Shown here: piece by piece, positions 1-6,599 of the stretch | How positions within the stretch are numbered: position 1 is the stretch's first letter | Layout: the number at the start of each line of letters is the position of its first letter | Origin: Burkholderiales bacterium | GTDB taxonomy: Bacteria; Pseudomonadota; Gammaproteobacteria; Burkholderiales; Burkholderiaceae_C | Length of the DNA: 6,729 bases | Assembly: GCA_005789685.1 (NCBI GenBank) | Contig: SXXD01000100.1 | Coordinates: 1 to 6,729, forward strand | Direction: 5' to 3' | Notes under the pieces: model-generated | The model's input: only the letters and a program-made list of their open reading frames with translations | The model's database searches: none | Told to the model about the DNA's origin: nothing | Position numbers and translations under genes: made by a program

Positions 1-284
1 AAGATGCAGAAACTGAGTTGGTTCCGGCCGCACCCAAGAAGGCGCCAGAATATGTTTACATGGTTGCCACGAAGGACATGTTTGTTTGCGTGATGGATGG
101 CAATGAACGTGTAGCAGGTCTTAATTTAAAAAACGGCGATCGCCGCAGCATTTACGGGCCTGCACCTTTCAAAGTTCAATCGGCCAGCTTGCCTGAATTG
201 CAAGTGTTCTTTCAAGGCACAAAGATTGCCATTCCCTCTGAAGAAATCAAGCAAATTAAATTAAGCCCTGCGCCCTGGAATTAA
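1..284 (+). CDS. 3' end of a gene with a RodZ C-terminal (DUF4115)-like domain (partial)
   Basis: The reading frame is open from base 3 (first codons D-A-E-T-E-L) to a TAA at 282-284, so only the last ~93 residues are present and the start lies outside the window. The first ~15 residues are Ala/Pro/Lys rich, like a linker. A compact beta-rich domain follows. It includes FVCVMDGNERVAG, then LKNGDRRSIYGPAPFKV, then LQVFFQGTKIAI. The order (aromatic-V-x-V-x-D-G, a Gly-Asp turn, G-x-A/P-P-F-K-V, then a hydrophobic strand with an aromatic and Q-G-x-x) resembles the periplasmic C-terminal DUF4115 domain of RodZ and related HTH-transmembrane proteins. In RodZ this domain lies outside the inner membrane and the protein takes part in MreB-dependent cell shape. 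The N-terminal HTH and transmembrane segment that would confirm this are not visible, and the neighbours are not the usual rodZ-ispG pair. The gene could therefore be a paralogue or another envelope protein. It runs convergent to the ntrX-like gene with only 9 bases between the stop codons. Confidence 0.5.
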   Translation, partial: DAETELVPAAPKKAPEYVYMVATKDMFVCVMDGNERVAGLNLKNGDRRSIYGPAPFKVQSASLPELQVFFQGTKIAIPSEEIKQIKLSPAPWN

Positions 285-293
285 TTTTCAATG

Positions 294-965
294 TCAAACG
301 CCTGCGCGCTTGCCTTTTGTCAGGTCAACACCCAACTGCTTGAGTTTGCGATACAGGTGAGTGCGCTCTAAACCTGTTTTGTCGGCCACGCGGGTCATAG
401 AGCCACCCTCGTTGGACAGGTGAAATTCAAAGTAGGCTTTTTCAAAAGCATCTCGTGCATCGCGCAGTGGCAGGTCAAGGTCAAAGCTTTGAGAAACTTG
501 CAGCGCTGCGTCGTGACCGTTACCGGCACCCAATTGCGAAGAAGCTGCGCCGCCTGCTGGCAATTGAGATGCTTGGTAAGCCGCAGCGGCTTGACGAACT
601 TGTTCGCGCACCAAACCTTGCTCTACCGTTTTCAAAAGTTTTTGCAGCGTAATGGGTTTTTCTAAAAACGCCTGTGCGCCAATGCGAATAGCGTCTACGG
701 CTGTGTCAATGGTGGCGTGGCCACTCATCATAATGACGGGCATGTTCAAGAGACCACTGGTCGACCATTCTTTGAGCAATGTCACGCCATCGGTGTCTGG
801 CATCCAAATGTCCAGCAACACCAGGTCGGGCCGAATGCGAAGTCGAGCCTCACGGGCTTGGGCTGCGTTCTCAGCCAGCTCTACGTTGTGCCCTTCATCG
901 TTCAAGATTTCCGAGAGCAAATCGCGAATCCCTAGCTCGTCATCCACCACCAAAATATTTGCCAT
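294..965 (-). CDS. ntrX: NtrX-like response regulator, receiver + Fis-type HTH, no AAA+ domain
   Basis: This 223-residue DNA-binding response regulator is presumably phosphorylated by the NtrY-type kinase encoded just upstream. Residues 1-~120 form a receiver domain: acidic pair D8-D9, phosphoacceptor D52 in LLDIWMP, S81 in MMSGHA, and K103 in EKP. Residues ~120-163 are a low-complexity Ala/Gly/Gln linker. Residues ~164-223 form a Fis-type helix-turn-helix (ARDAFEKAYFEFHL, then MTRVADKTGLERTHLYRKLK), which is the C-terminal signature of NtrX. Classical NtrX and NtrC proteins are about 450 residues with a sigma-54-interacting AAA+ ATPase between these domains. No GAFTGA or Walker motif is present here. 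The architecture therefore resembles RegA/PrrA/ActR, although the HTH sequence is NtrX-like. The start at 965 is preferred because MANILVVDDE is the normal receiver N terminus and a TAAGAG (bases 970-975) lies 4 bases upstream. The frame extends to 1016, but that extension does not look like protein. The missing domain is seen directly; partnership with NtrY is inferred. Confidence 0.88.
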   Translation of the reverse strand: MANILVVDDELGIRDLLSEILNDEGHNVELAENAAQAREARLRIRPDLVLLDIWMPDTDGVTLLKEWSTSGLLNMPVIMMSGHATIDTAVDAIRIGAQAFLEKPITLQKLLKTVEQGLVREQVRQAAAAYQASQLPAGGAASSQLGAGNGHDAALQVSQSFDLDLPLRDARDAFEKAYFEFHLSNEGGSMTRVADKTGLERTHLYRKLKQLGVDLTKGKRAGV

Positions 966-988
966 GTTGCTCTTAGTTGCCTCTAATT

Positions 989-1004
989 TGCATTGACTGT
1001 GCCA
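989..1004 (-). promoter_or_regulatory. Putative sigma-54 (-24/-12) promoter upstream of ntrX
   Basis: Read on the minus strand, the 82-base gap between ntrY and ntrX contains TGGCAC, five bases, then ATGCA. The invariant GG and GC dinucleotides are separated by exactly 10 bases, as in the sigma-54 consensus (TGGCACG-N4-TTGCW). The -24 half matches in full. The base after it is A rather than G, and the -12 half has one mismatch (ATGC for TTGC). A start site about 12 bases downstream of the -12 GC would fall near base 978, giving a leader of roughly 13 bases that just includes the TAAGAG before the ATG. GG-N10-GC alone is common by chance. The complete TGGCAC and its position in an intergenic gap make this better than random, but it is unproven. 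Confidence 0.4.
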
Positions 1005-1047
1005 TTTGTATTGCACACTTCATTGATCAGAAAAATGCCGGCTTGGT

Positions 1048-3306
1048 TTAAGCCTGCCCAGTTTTCTCGACACTGAATGATAACGACACTTGGGCCCCTT
1101 TGACCACCCCCTCTTCAACTCGATTGGCAATGTCCAAACGGGCGCCATGTTCGTCGGCAATTTTCTTCACAACAGCCAGCCCCAAACCGGTGCCTTTGGT
1201 CTTGGTCGTCACATAGGGCTCAAACGCCCGCTGCAAAATATTGGGGGTAAATCCTGTGCCTTCGTCTAGCACCGTTAACTTGACGCGCTTGCGAGCCGGG
1301 CTCCAGCGGGTGACCAACATCACATGGGTTTGTGGGTCGCTGGCGTCTTGGGCATTTTGCAATAAGTTGTGAACCACTTGGCGCAGTTGCTGGGCATCGC
1401 CCTCTATCAGTGGCAAGGTGGGGTCAAGGTCGGTAAACACCTGAGCACGAGTGACTCGCTCCGAAGGCTCTGGGGCGTAGAGTCCCATCACATCCAAGAT
1501 CAATTGGTTCAAGTCCAGCGGCTTGAGTTCTGCCGAGGGCAAGCGGGCGTAATCGCGGAACTCATTGACCAGGCGCTTCATGGCCGCAACTTGCTCCACG
1601 ATGGTCTTGACCGACTTGGACAAAACCGTCTGATCGGCCTCTTCCAATTTGCCGTCTAGCTTTCGCTCCAAGCGCTCGGCCGACAACTGAATAGGCGTAA
1701 GGGGGTTCTTAATTTCATGCGCCAGCCGGCGCGCTACCTCGCCCCAAGCCTGCGAGCGTTGGGCCGACACAATTTCAGAAATGTCGTCAAACACCAAGAG
1801 GCGCATACCGTCGGGCAGAATAGCGCCGCGCGCCACCAAGGTGACAGAAGTAGCTTCCAAGCCTTGACCAGACGCATGAATCTCAAATGACTTTTGCCAA
1901 TGGTCGAGTTCATGGCGATCTTTGTCAGCCGACAGCAATTCAAACTGCTCTTGAACACCCGACGAAAAATGTTGCAAATTGGGTAAGCTCAAAAAAGAGG
2001 CCTTGGCGTGGGCAGCCAAAGGTACTTTCAAAATGCGTGTGGCACCCGGGTTGGAAGACTGAATGGCGCCTTGGGCATTCAACACAATCACGCCTGCGGT
2101 CAGGTTGTCCAGGATAGTCTGCAGATTTTCTCTGGCTGCACCAAGTTGCGTCAAACTGCGTTCTACGGCGCTTCGCGCATCAGAGAGTTGCTGCGTCATT
2201 TCTGCGAATGAGCGTGTCAAACCTCCCAATTCGTCATTGGCTTGTAGGGTGTATTTGGGGCTTAAGTCACCCGCAGCCACCTGCCGCATACCGTGTGCCA
2301 GCAACAACAAGGGACGGGCCAACTGATTGCCCAACAACACGGCTAACAAGACAGCCGCTAGCACCGCCATGATGAGGCTCAAGGTGAGCGTGCCAATGTA
2401 CATTTTGCGCAAGCCATCGCGGGCCAAGGCACGCTCTTGGTACTCGCGGTTGGCCAATTGCACATCCAAAGCGTTGGCCACCAAGGTGGCGGGCAGTTCT
2501 TGCGAAATTTGCAAAACCCAGGGGTCATCTCGCAAACTGAGGCTGTTTTGGGGTACCAGCGTCAGAACCTTGATGCGTCCGGTGGGCGCACCCACTGTTT
2601 CGTCCAGCCCCTCCACAATTTCGACGCTGAGTTTGCTGCGCACTTGTTTGAACTGCGCGGCGGTAGGCCGTTCGGGTTGAATGGCAAAGCGAGATTGACT
2701 CGCAGATGCAATCAAACGGCCATCAAGAGACCAAAGCACGGCTTCGTTGGCGTCCATTTGGGTGCGAACGCGGTCTAGGTTGATCGCAGCGCTGGCTTCT
2801 TGCACATCGACCAACTGCTGCGCCGCCACGCGAGATTGTTTGGCCAGATCGCCCGACAGTGTGTCCAGGGTGGCGCGGCCCAAGTTCAAGCCAGCCACCA
2901 AGGCGCCCTCCACCTTCACATCAAACCAGCTCTCTATGGAGCGCGACACGAACTGATAAGATACCACATAAATCAAGACGCCCGGAACCAAGCCCACAAG
3001 CGCAAAAATGGCCGCCAATTTAACCAACAAGCGTGAACCGAATTGACCTTGGCGCAAGCGAATGATCAAGCTGGTTAAACCCCAGATCAGCCCCAATAAC
3101 AAGAGAGCCGCCACAATGGTGTTCACCATGTAAAGACGGTCGTAATTGCGATCGTAAAGCGCTCGGTTGCTGGTGGCCTGCGTTAAAAGTACCAACAGAC
3201 CCAAACCGATGGTCAACAAAATGGTGACGCCAATGCCCACCACCCACCTGACTGTTTTGGAGGCTTGCGTGCCAGTGGCAATTCGATCTTGTTGATTCCG
3301 TTTCAT
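1048..3306 (-). CDS. ntrY: NtrY-type membrane sensor histidine kinase
   Basis: This 752-residue inner-membrane sensor kinase has the complete NtrY layout. Three N-terminal transmembrane segments lie at about 21-44, 60-84 and 93-117. A periplasmic sensor region spans ~120-300 and a fourth transmembrane segment ~304-328. A HAMP linker follows at ~329-382 (RPLLLLAHGMRQVAAGDLS). A PAS-like domain spans ~390-510 (ENLQTILDNLTAGVIVLNAQG). The HisKA box is ARRLAHEIKNPLTP with phosphorylatable H530. The ATPase domain has the N box with N647 and N651, a G1 box DEGTG at 681-685, an F box FEPY at 695-698, and a G2 box GTGLGL at 705-710. All catalytic boxes look intact, so it should autophosphorylate and pass phosphate to the receiver protein encoded 82 bases downstream. 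NtrY/NtrX pairs are linked in various bacteria to nitrogen, redox or envelope responses; the signal here cannot be read from sequence. The ATG at 3306 starts 27 bases after the DUF4390 stop and has no clear Shine-Dalgarno, consistent with coupled expression in an operon. Confidence 0.93.
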   Translation of the reverse strand: MKRNQQDRIATGTQASKTVRWVVGIGVTILLTIGLGLLVLLTQATSNRALYDRNYDRLYMVNTIVAALLLLGLIWGLTSLIIRLRQGQFGSRLLVKLAAIFALVGLVPGVLIYVVSYQFVSRSIESWFDVKVEGALVAGLNLGRATLDTLSGDLAKQSRVAAQQLVDVQEASAAINLDRVRTQMDANEAVLWSLDGRLIASASQSRFAIQPERPTAAQFKQVRSKLSVEIVEGLDETVGAPTGRIKVLTLVPQNSLSLRDDPWVLQISQELPATLVANALDVQLANREYQERALARDGLRKMYIGTLTLSLIMAVLAAVLLAVLLGNQLARPLLLLAHGMRQVAAGDLSPKYTLQANDELGGLTRSFAEMTQQLSDARSAVERSLTQLGAARENLQTILDNLTAGVIVLNAQGAIQSSNPGATRILKVPLAAHAKASFLSLPNLQHFSSGVQEQFELLSADKDRHELDHWQKSFEIHASGQGLEATSVTLVARGAILPDGMRLLVFDDISEIVSAQRSQAWGEVARRLAHEIKNPLTPIQLSAERLERKLDGKLEEADQTVLSKSVKTIVEQVAAMKRLVNEFRDYARLPSAELKPLDLNQLILDVMGLYAPEPSERVTRAQVFTDLDPTLPLIEGDAQQLRQVVHNLLQNAQDASDPQTHVMLVTRWSPARKRVKLTVLDEGTGFTPNILQRAFEPYVTTKTKGTGLGLAVVKKIADEHGARLDIANRVEEGVVKGAQVSLSFSVEKTGQA

Positions 3307-3333
3307 GATGAAAGCTTGCGGTGACGGATGTCG

Positions 3334-3954
3334 TTAACGCCCTAGATCAGAAGACAAACGGAGGGTTTTTTGGGTGCTCACATTCCATTCCGATTGGCTG
3401 CCTGCCATGATTTGGAAGGGCCTTGGCAATTGCGAGACGTCCAAACGAAATTTGAAACTCAAGGTGTATTTGTTATCACTGTCCAGGTCAGCGACATCGG
3501 CCAATTTCCAATTCACTGTTCTGCGAATAGCCGACAAGGCTTCAGGCAAGGTTTCAAATGTTTGTGACAAACTGTTGGCCAAGCTCACTCCGCCAATAGG
3601 GTCGCGTGACACATTCAAACGCCACATGCGGGTGAGGGGTTGGTAGGCCAAGCGGTAATGCCGCGAAATCAAGCCAATTTTTTTGTCATACCAATACCAA
3701 CGGTCGCGCGAAAGATCTACTTCGGTCACAAAATAAATGGGCATGCCTTTTTGCAAGGCATCTTCGATGGTGCTGCTGAGGTCTAAGCGCAAGGTACTTT
3801 GAAGCAGCAATGCGCCCTCTGACCGCTCAAGTCGCAATTGCGAGACCTCAACCTGCGAGTTGCTAGAGCTTTGGGCATGCGTGGGCTGTACACAAGCAGC
3901 CCAAAAAAACACGCCAGCACAGAGCGCACGAAGCCAAAGACTTGTGCGCGCCAT
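3334..3954 (-). CDS. DUF4390 family protein with signal peptide
   Basis: The gene encodes 206 residues. Residues 1-27 look like a Sec signal peptide: R3 and R9, a hydrophobic core ALCAGVFFWAACV, and a T-H-A|Q cleavage site after A27, so the product is probably periplasmic. The mature part shows the DUF4390 pattern: a strand VEVSQLRLERSEGALLLQ (35-52), then IEDALQKGMPIYFVTEVDL (63-81), RDRWYWYD (83-90) and SRHYRLAYQPLTRMWR (97-112). The function of this family is unknown to me. In Burkholderiales it typically lies between rsmB and ntrY, as here, which suggests but does not prove a role alongside the NtrY sensor. The frame is open to base 4053, inside rsmB, but the ATG at 3954 is chosen because it gives the signal peptide directly and lies 10 bases after the rsmB stop. 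There is no clear Shine-Dalgarno. A perfect palindrome ends 2 bases before this ATG, so initiation may depend on termination of rsmB translation. Confidence 0.85.
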   Translation of the reverse strand: MARTSLWLRALCAGVFFWAACVQPTHAQSSSNSQVEVSQLRLERSEGALLLQSTLRLDLSSTIEDALQKGMPIYFVTEVDLSRDRWYWYDKKIGLISRHYRLAYQPLTRMWRLNVSRDPIGGVSLANSLSQTFETLPEALSAIRRTVNWKLADVADLDSDNKYTLSFKFRLDVSQLPRPFQIMAGSQSEWNVSTQKTLRLSSDLGR

Positions 3955-3956
3955 GC

Positions 3957-3976
3957 CATTCAACTTAAGTTGAATG
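3957..3976. repeat. 20-bp perfect palindrome over the rsmB stop, next to the DUF4390 start
   Basis: The 20 bases are exactly self-complementary: CATTCAACTT followed by its reverse complement AAGTTGAATG. In the minus-strand transcript the natural fold is an 8-bp stem with a UUAA loop. The UAA stop codon of rsmB (bases 3967-3965) sits in that loop. The stem ends 2 bases before the AUG of the DUF4390 gene. No T-run follows, so it is not an intrinsic terminator. It may be a dyad-symmetric protein site or an mRNA hairpin affecting translational coupling. Both roles are inference; the symmetry itself is certain. Confidence 0.7.
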
Positions 3977-5293
3977 CTTTTCCAGCAGTGCGTAATAAAA
4001 ACCGTCATGTTCACCCATGCCATTGTCGCGGAGACTGGTGTCAGATGTGGCACCAGAGGGTGTTAAATGGCCTGGAGAGGGCAAGATCAGGGCATCAGTG
4101 TTGTGCTGAACAAACGTTTGGATTTGAGTTTCGCCCTCGGCTTTGAAAACCGAACAGGTGCAATATAGCAATCTGCCCCCAGGCTTGACCAAAGGCCACA
4201 GCGCCCTTAAGAGCTTGGCTTGAATGGCTGCCAATTGCGGCACATCGGTCTCGCGGCGCAACCAGCGCACATCGGGGTGACGACGACCGATGCCTGAAGC
4301 CGTACAAGGGGCGTCCAACAAAATGCCATCAAAACTTTGCCCATCCCACCAATCGGCCGTGTCGGCTGCATCGGCCGCAATGATTTCAGCGCGCACATTG
4401 AGTCGGTCTAGGTTCTGCTGAATTCGCTCACAGCGTACGGGGTCTACATCCAAGGCCAAGACTTGCGCGCTTGGGTCGCACTCTAACAAATGGCCTGTTT
4501 TGCCACCGGGTGCAGCGCATGCATCCAGCAGTCGCAAGGCTTGATCTGACTTTTGCAATCCCTTTAACAAGAGGGGTGCCGCCAATTGCGCAGCCGCATC
4601 TTGCACAGAGGCATGCCCTTCTGAAAATCCAGGCAGTTGTTGAACAGGCACCGCCTTGGCCAATTGAACACCGACATCGCCCACTGCTTTGGCCGCAATG
4701 CCTTGGGCCTCTAAGGCCTGCAAATAAGCTTGCACGCTGTGATGCTGAGCGTTGACACGCAGTGTCATGGGCGCTGCCGATTGGGCGGCCTGCAGAATGT
4801 CTTGCCAATGTAGAGGATGGTCGTTTTGCAAACGCTTGACCCACCAAGCTGGATGACTCCACTGCGCTGTGATGTCAGCTTCGGTTTGAGCCAGCAAGGC
4901 TTCACGCTCTCTTAAAAAACGGCGCAAGCACGCGTTGATGAAAGGCGCTTGAGCGCGCATGTCTTTGTGCCTGCGTGCAGCTTCTACCGCTTGGTTCACC
5001 AAGGTGTGAACTGGGTAGGGTGCCAATTCGTCTTGCCATGACAAGGCCAAGGCTGTGCACAACAAGGCGTCTGCTTGCGCAGGGGGTGCTTTGCGGGCCA
5101 AGCATTTTCGAAGGGCCACTGCACGCCCCCACCAACGCATGCTTTGAAACGACAAGGCTTGCGCGCCGGGTCGCAAGTCTTTGGGCACAGCTTCGATGGC
5201 GGCTGTCATGGAACGGCCCGTTTGAACAGCTTGCGCCACTTGCGCTGCAGCTTGCAACAATTGCCAAAGCGGGGCTTGTAAAGTTGGCTGCAA
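3965..5293 (-). CDS. rsmB: 16S rRNA (cytosine-967-C5)-methyltransferase RsmB
   Basis: The 442-residue product fits the RsmB (Sun/Fmu) family, which methylates C967 of 16S rRNA using S-adenosylmethionine in the cytoplasm. Residues ~1-140 form the NusB-like RNA-binding domain (PLWQLLQAAAQVAQAV; ALSFQSMRWWGRA; RAQAPFINACLRRFLRERE). The methyltransferase domain begins at VQDAAAQLAA (~230-239). It carries the SAM-binding motif DACAAPGGKTGH (257-268), the acidic LDVDP (281-285), motif IV LDAPCTASGIGRRHPD with C330, and motif VI YCTCSV with the likely nucleophile C380. The C terminus HDGFYYALLEK is typical. The start is TTG (bases 5293-5291): GAAGG lies 6 bases upstream, and the residues right after it (PLWQLLQ) already match the family N terminus, whereas the next Met, at residue 29, would cut into the first domain. 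The gene starts 26 bases after the lemA-like stop. Length and motifs look intact. Confidence 0.95.
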   Translation of the reverse strand: MQPTLQAPLWQLLQAAAQVAQAVQTGRSMTAAIEAVPKDLRPGAQALSFQSMRWWGRAVALRKCLARKAPPAQADALLCTALALSWQDELAPYPVHTLVNQAVEAARRHKDMRAQAPFINACLRRFLREREALLAQTEADITAQWSHPAWWVKRLQNDHPLHWQDILQAAQSAAPMTLRVNAQHHSVQAYLQALEAQGIAAKAVGDVGVQLAKAVPVQQLPGFSEGHASVQDAAAQLAAPLLLKGLQKSDQALRLLDACAAPGGKTGHLLECDPSAQVLALDVDPVRCERIQQNLDRLNVRAEIIAADAADTADWWDGQSFDGILLDAPCTASGIGRRHPDVRWLRRETDVPQLAAIQAKLLRALWPLVKPGGRLLYCTCSVFKAEGETQIQTFVQHNTDALILPSPGHLTPSGATSDTSLRDNGMGEHDGFYYALLEKHST

Positions 5294-5299
5294 GTAGAG

Positions 5300-5304
5300 C
5301 CTTC
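5300..5304 (-). promoter_or_regulatory. Ribosome binding site supporting the TTG start of rsmB
   Basis: GAAGG on the minus strand lies 6 bases before TTG at 5293. It is the best Shine-Dalgarno match among the minus-strand genes here and decides the start of rsmB in favour of the non-ATG codon. It lies in the 26-base gap after the lemA-like stop codon. Confidence 0.65.
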
Positions 5305-5319
5305 AGGGATGCCTGAGCA

Positions 5320-5907
5320 TTAGGCGAGCAAGTCTGTAATGTCCAGCGTTTGAGCAGGTACAAAATTCAATTGCTTGGCCAGCACACTGGCTGGAAATTG
5401 CGACACAGCGTCGTTGTACTTGAGGGCGGCTTGGTTGTAGGCGTCCATCAATGGCCAAGCCTGTGCTTTTAATCGGTCAAATTTGTAGGGCAAGGGGTCA
5501 ATGAACCACGTGGCTTCGCCACTCTGACCGGCTCGCACTTCCACCTTGGCCCACGCCGCCAAGGCCAAGCGATTTTGGTTGACCTTGCTCATCACAACAG
5601 GCGTGAGAGGCTGTGTTCGCGCTAGGTCCAAGCTGTCGGACAGATCTTCAAGGATGGCCAACAATTTGAGATCGCGCTCATTTTTCAACAAGGCCTCTGG
5701 TAATGCCGCCTCTTCCATTTCACTCAGCATGTCGCGCATCGACACTGGGAGGTTACCCTGCAGCCACACCAGCACACGAATCAATTGCGCATCCACCGTT
5801 GCAAACTGTTTGGCCACGCTTGCGCGCAACACGACCAAGCGGTTGTAGGCGCCAACAGCCCAAAAAAACAGCACTGCCAAGATGGCGCAAAAAATCAGAA
5901 GGTCCAT
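5320..5907 (-). CDS. LemA-like membrane-anchored protein
   Basis: The 195-residue product starts with one hydrophobic segment (residues 2-19, LLIFCAILAVLFFWAVG). YNRLVVLRASVAKQFATVDAQL (21-42) follows, and the protein ends with AYNQAALKYNDAVSQFPASVLA (residues ~156-177) and NFVPAQTL (181-188). An N-terminal anchor, then Y-N-x-L-V-x-L-R, a helical body, and Y-N-x-A-V-x-x-F-P near the end is the LemA family pattern, and the length is typical. The usual R-R-x-D-L-I-P-N-L-V stretch after the first helix is replaced by IRVLVWLQGNLP, so this is a divergent member. The exact role of LemA proteins in bacteria is not established. The gene begins 30 bases after the terminator of the preceding gene, so it is probably first in the unit or fed by read-through. 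I see no convincing Shine-Dalgarno or promoter in those 30 bases. The ATG at 5907 places the membrane helix at the extreme N terminus, which supports it. Confidence 0.75.
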   Translation of the reverse strand: MDLLIFCAILAVLFFWAVGAYNRLVVLRASVAKQFATVDAQLIRVLVWLQGNLPVSMRDMLSEMEEAALPEALLKNERDLKLLAILEDLSDSLDLARTQPLTPVVMSKVNQNRLALAAWAKVEVRAGQSGEATWFIDPLPYKFDRLKAQAWPLMDAYNQAALKYNDAVSQFPASVLAKQLNFVPAQTLDITDLLA

Positions 5908-5937
5908 GTTGTTGTCATTGTGAATGAAAACGTCTTC

Positions 5938-5974
5938 AAAAAAAAGCCCCTGACCGCGTTCACGGATCAGAGGC
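5938..5974 (-). terminator. Intrinsic terminator downstream of rpoC
   Basis: On the minus strand GCCTCTGATC (5974-5965) pairs with GGTCAGGGGC (5955-5946) as a 10-bp stem with two G-U wobbles. Two further C-G pairs (with one bulged C) and a small loop TGAA close the top. A run of eight T (5945-5938) follows immediately. This is a textbook Rho-independent terminator about 31 bases after the rpoC stop codon. It separates the rpoC transcript from the lemA-rsmB unit. Confidence 0.88.
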
Positions 5975-6005
5975 GCTCTTCATTCCGACCTAAGCCGGAA
6001 GTCGA

Positions 6006-6554
<549 letters not shown>

Positions 6555-6586
6555 CTAGGGTTTGGTTTTGCCCGAATAATTTAAAA

Positions 6587-6592
6587 AAGGAG
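6587..6592 (+). promoter_or_regulatory. Ribosome binding site of the thioredoxin gene
   Basis: AAGGAG lies 7 bases before the ATG at 6600, which is ideal Shine-Dalgarno strength and spacing. It is clearly stronger than the sites before most minus-strand genes in this window, and it fixes the thioredoxin start. Confidence 0.85.
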
Positions 6593-6599
6593 CCCGCAC

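Noticed and set aside
657..670. Inverted repeat GTTTTT-CT-AAAAAC within ntrX
   Set aside because: It is short and AT-rich, has a 2-base loop and lies inside the coding sequence for the receiver. No regulatory meaning is supported.
966..1016. 17-residue N-terminal extension of the ntrX-like gene
   Set aside because: The receiver N terminus MANILVVDDE with a nearby TAAGAG fits the start at 965. The extension would cover the intergenic gap and the sigma-54-like site and resembles no receiver sequence.
3428..3847. 13-bp direct repeat GTCTCGCAATTGC in the DUF4390 gene (near 3430 and 3835)
   Set aside because: Both copies encode V-S-Q-L with the same preferred codons, and the flanks are unrelated. 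It is probably chance from codon bias.
3955..4053. 33-residue N-terminal extension of the DUF4390 gene, overlapping rsmB
   Set aside because: It would place a charged stretch before the signal peptide. The ATG at 3954 gives a normal signal peptide straight away.
4428..4862. Long antisense open frames inside rsmB and the other minus-strand genes
   Set aside because: They overlap well-recognised genes in other frames and have no domain pattern or ribosome binding site. They are shadows of biased codon use.
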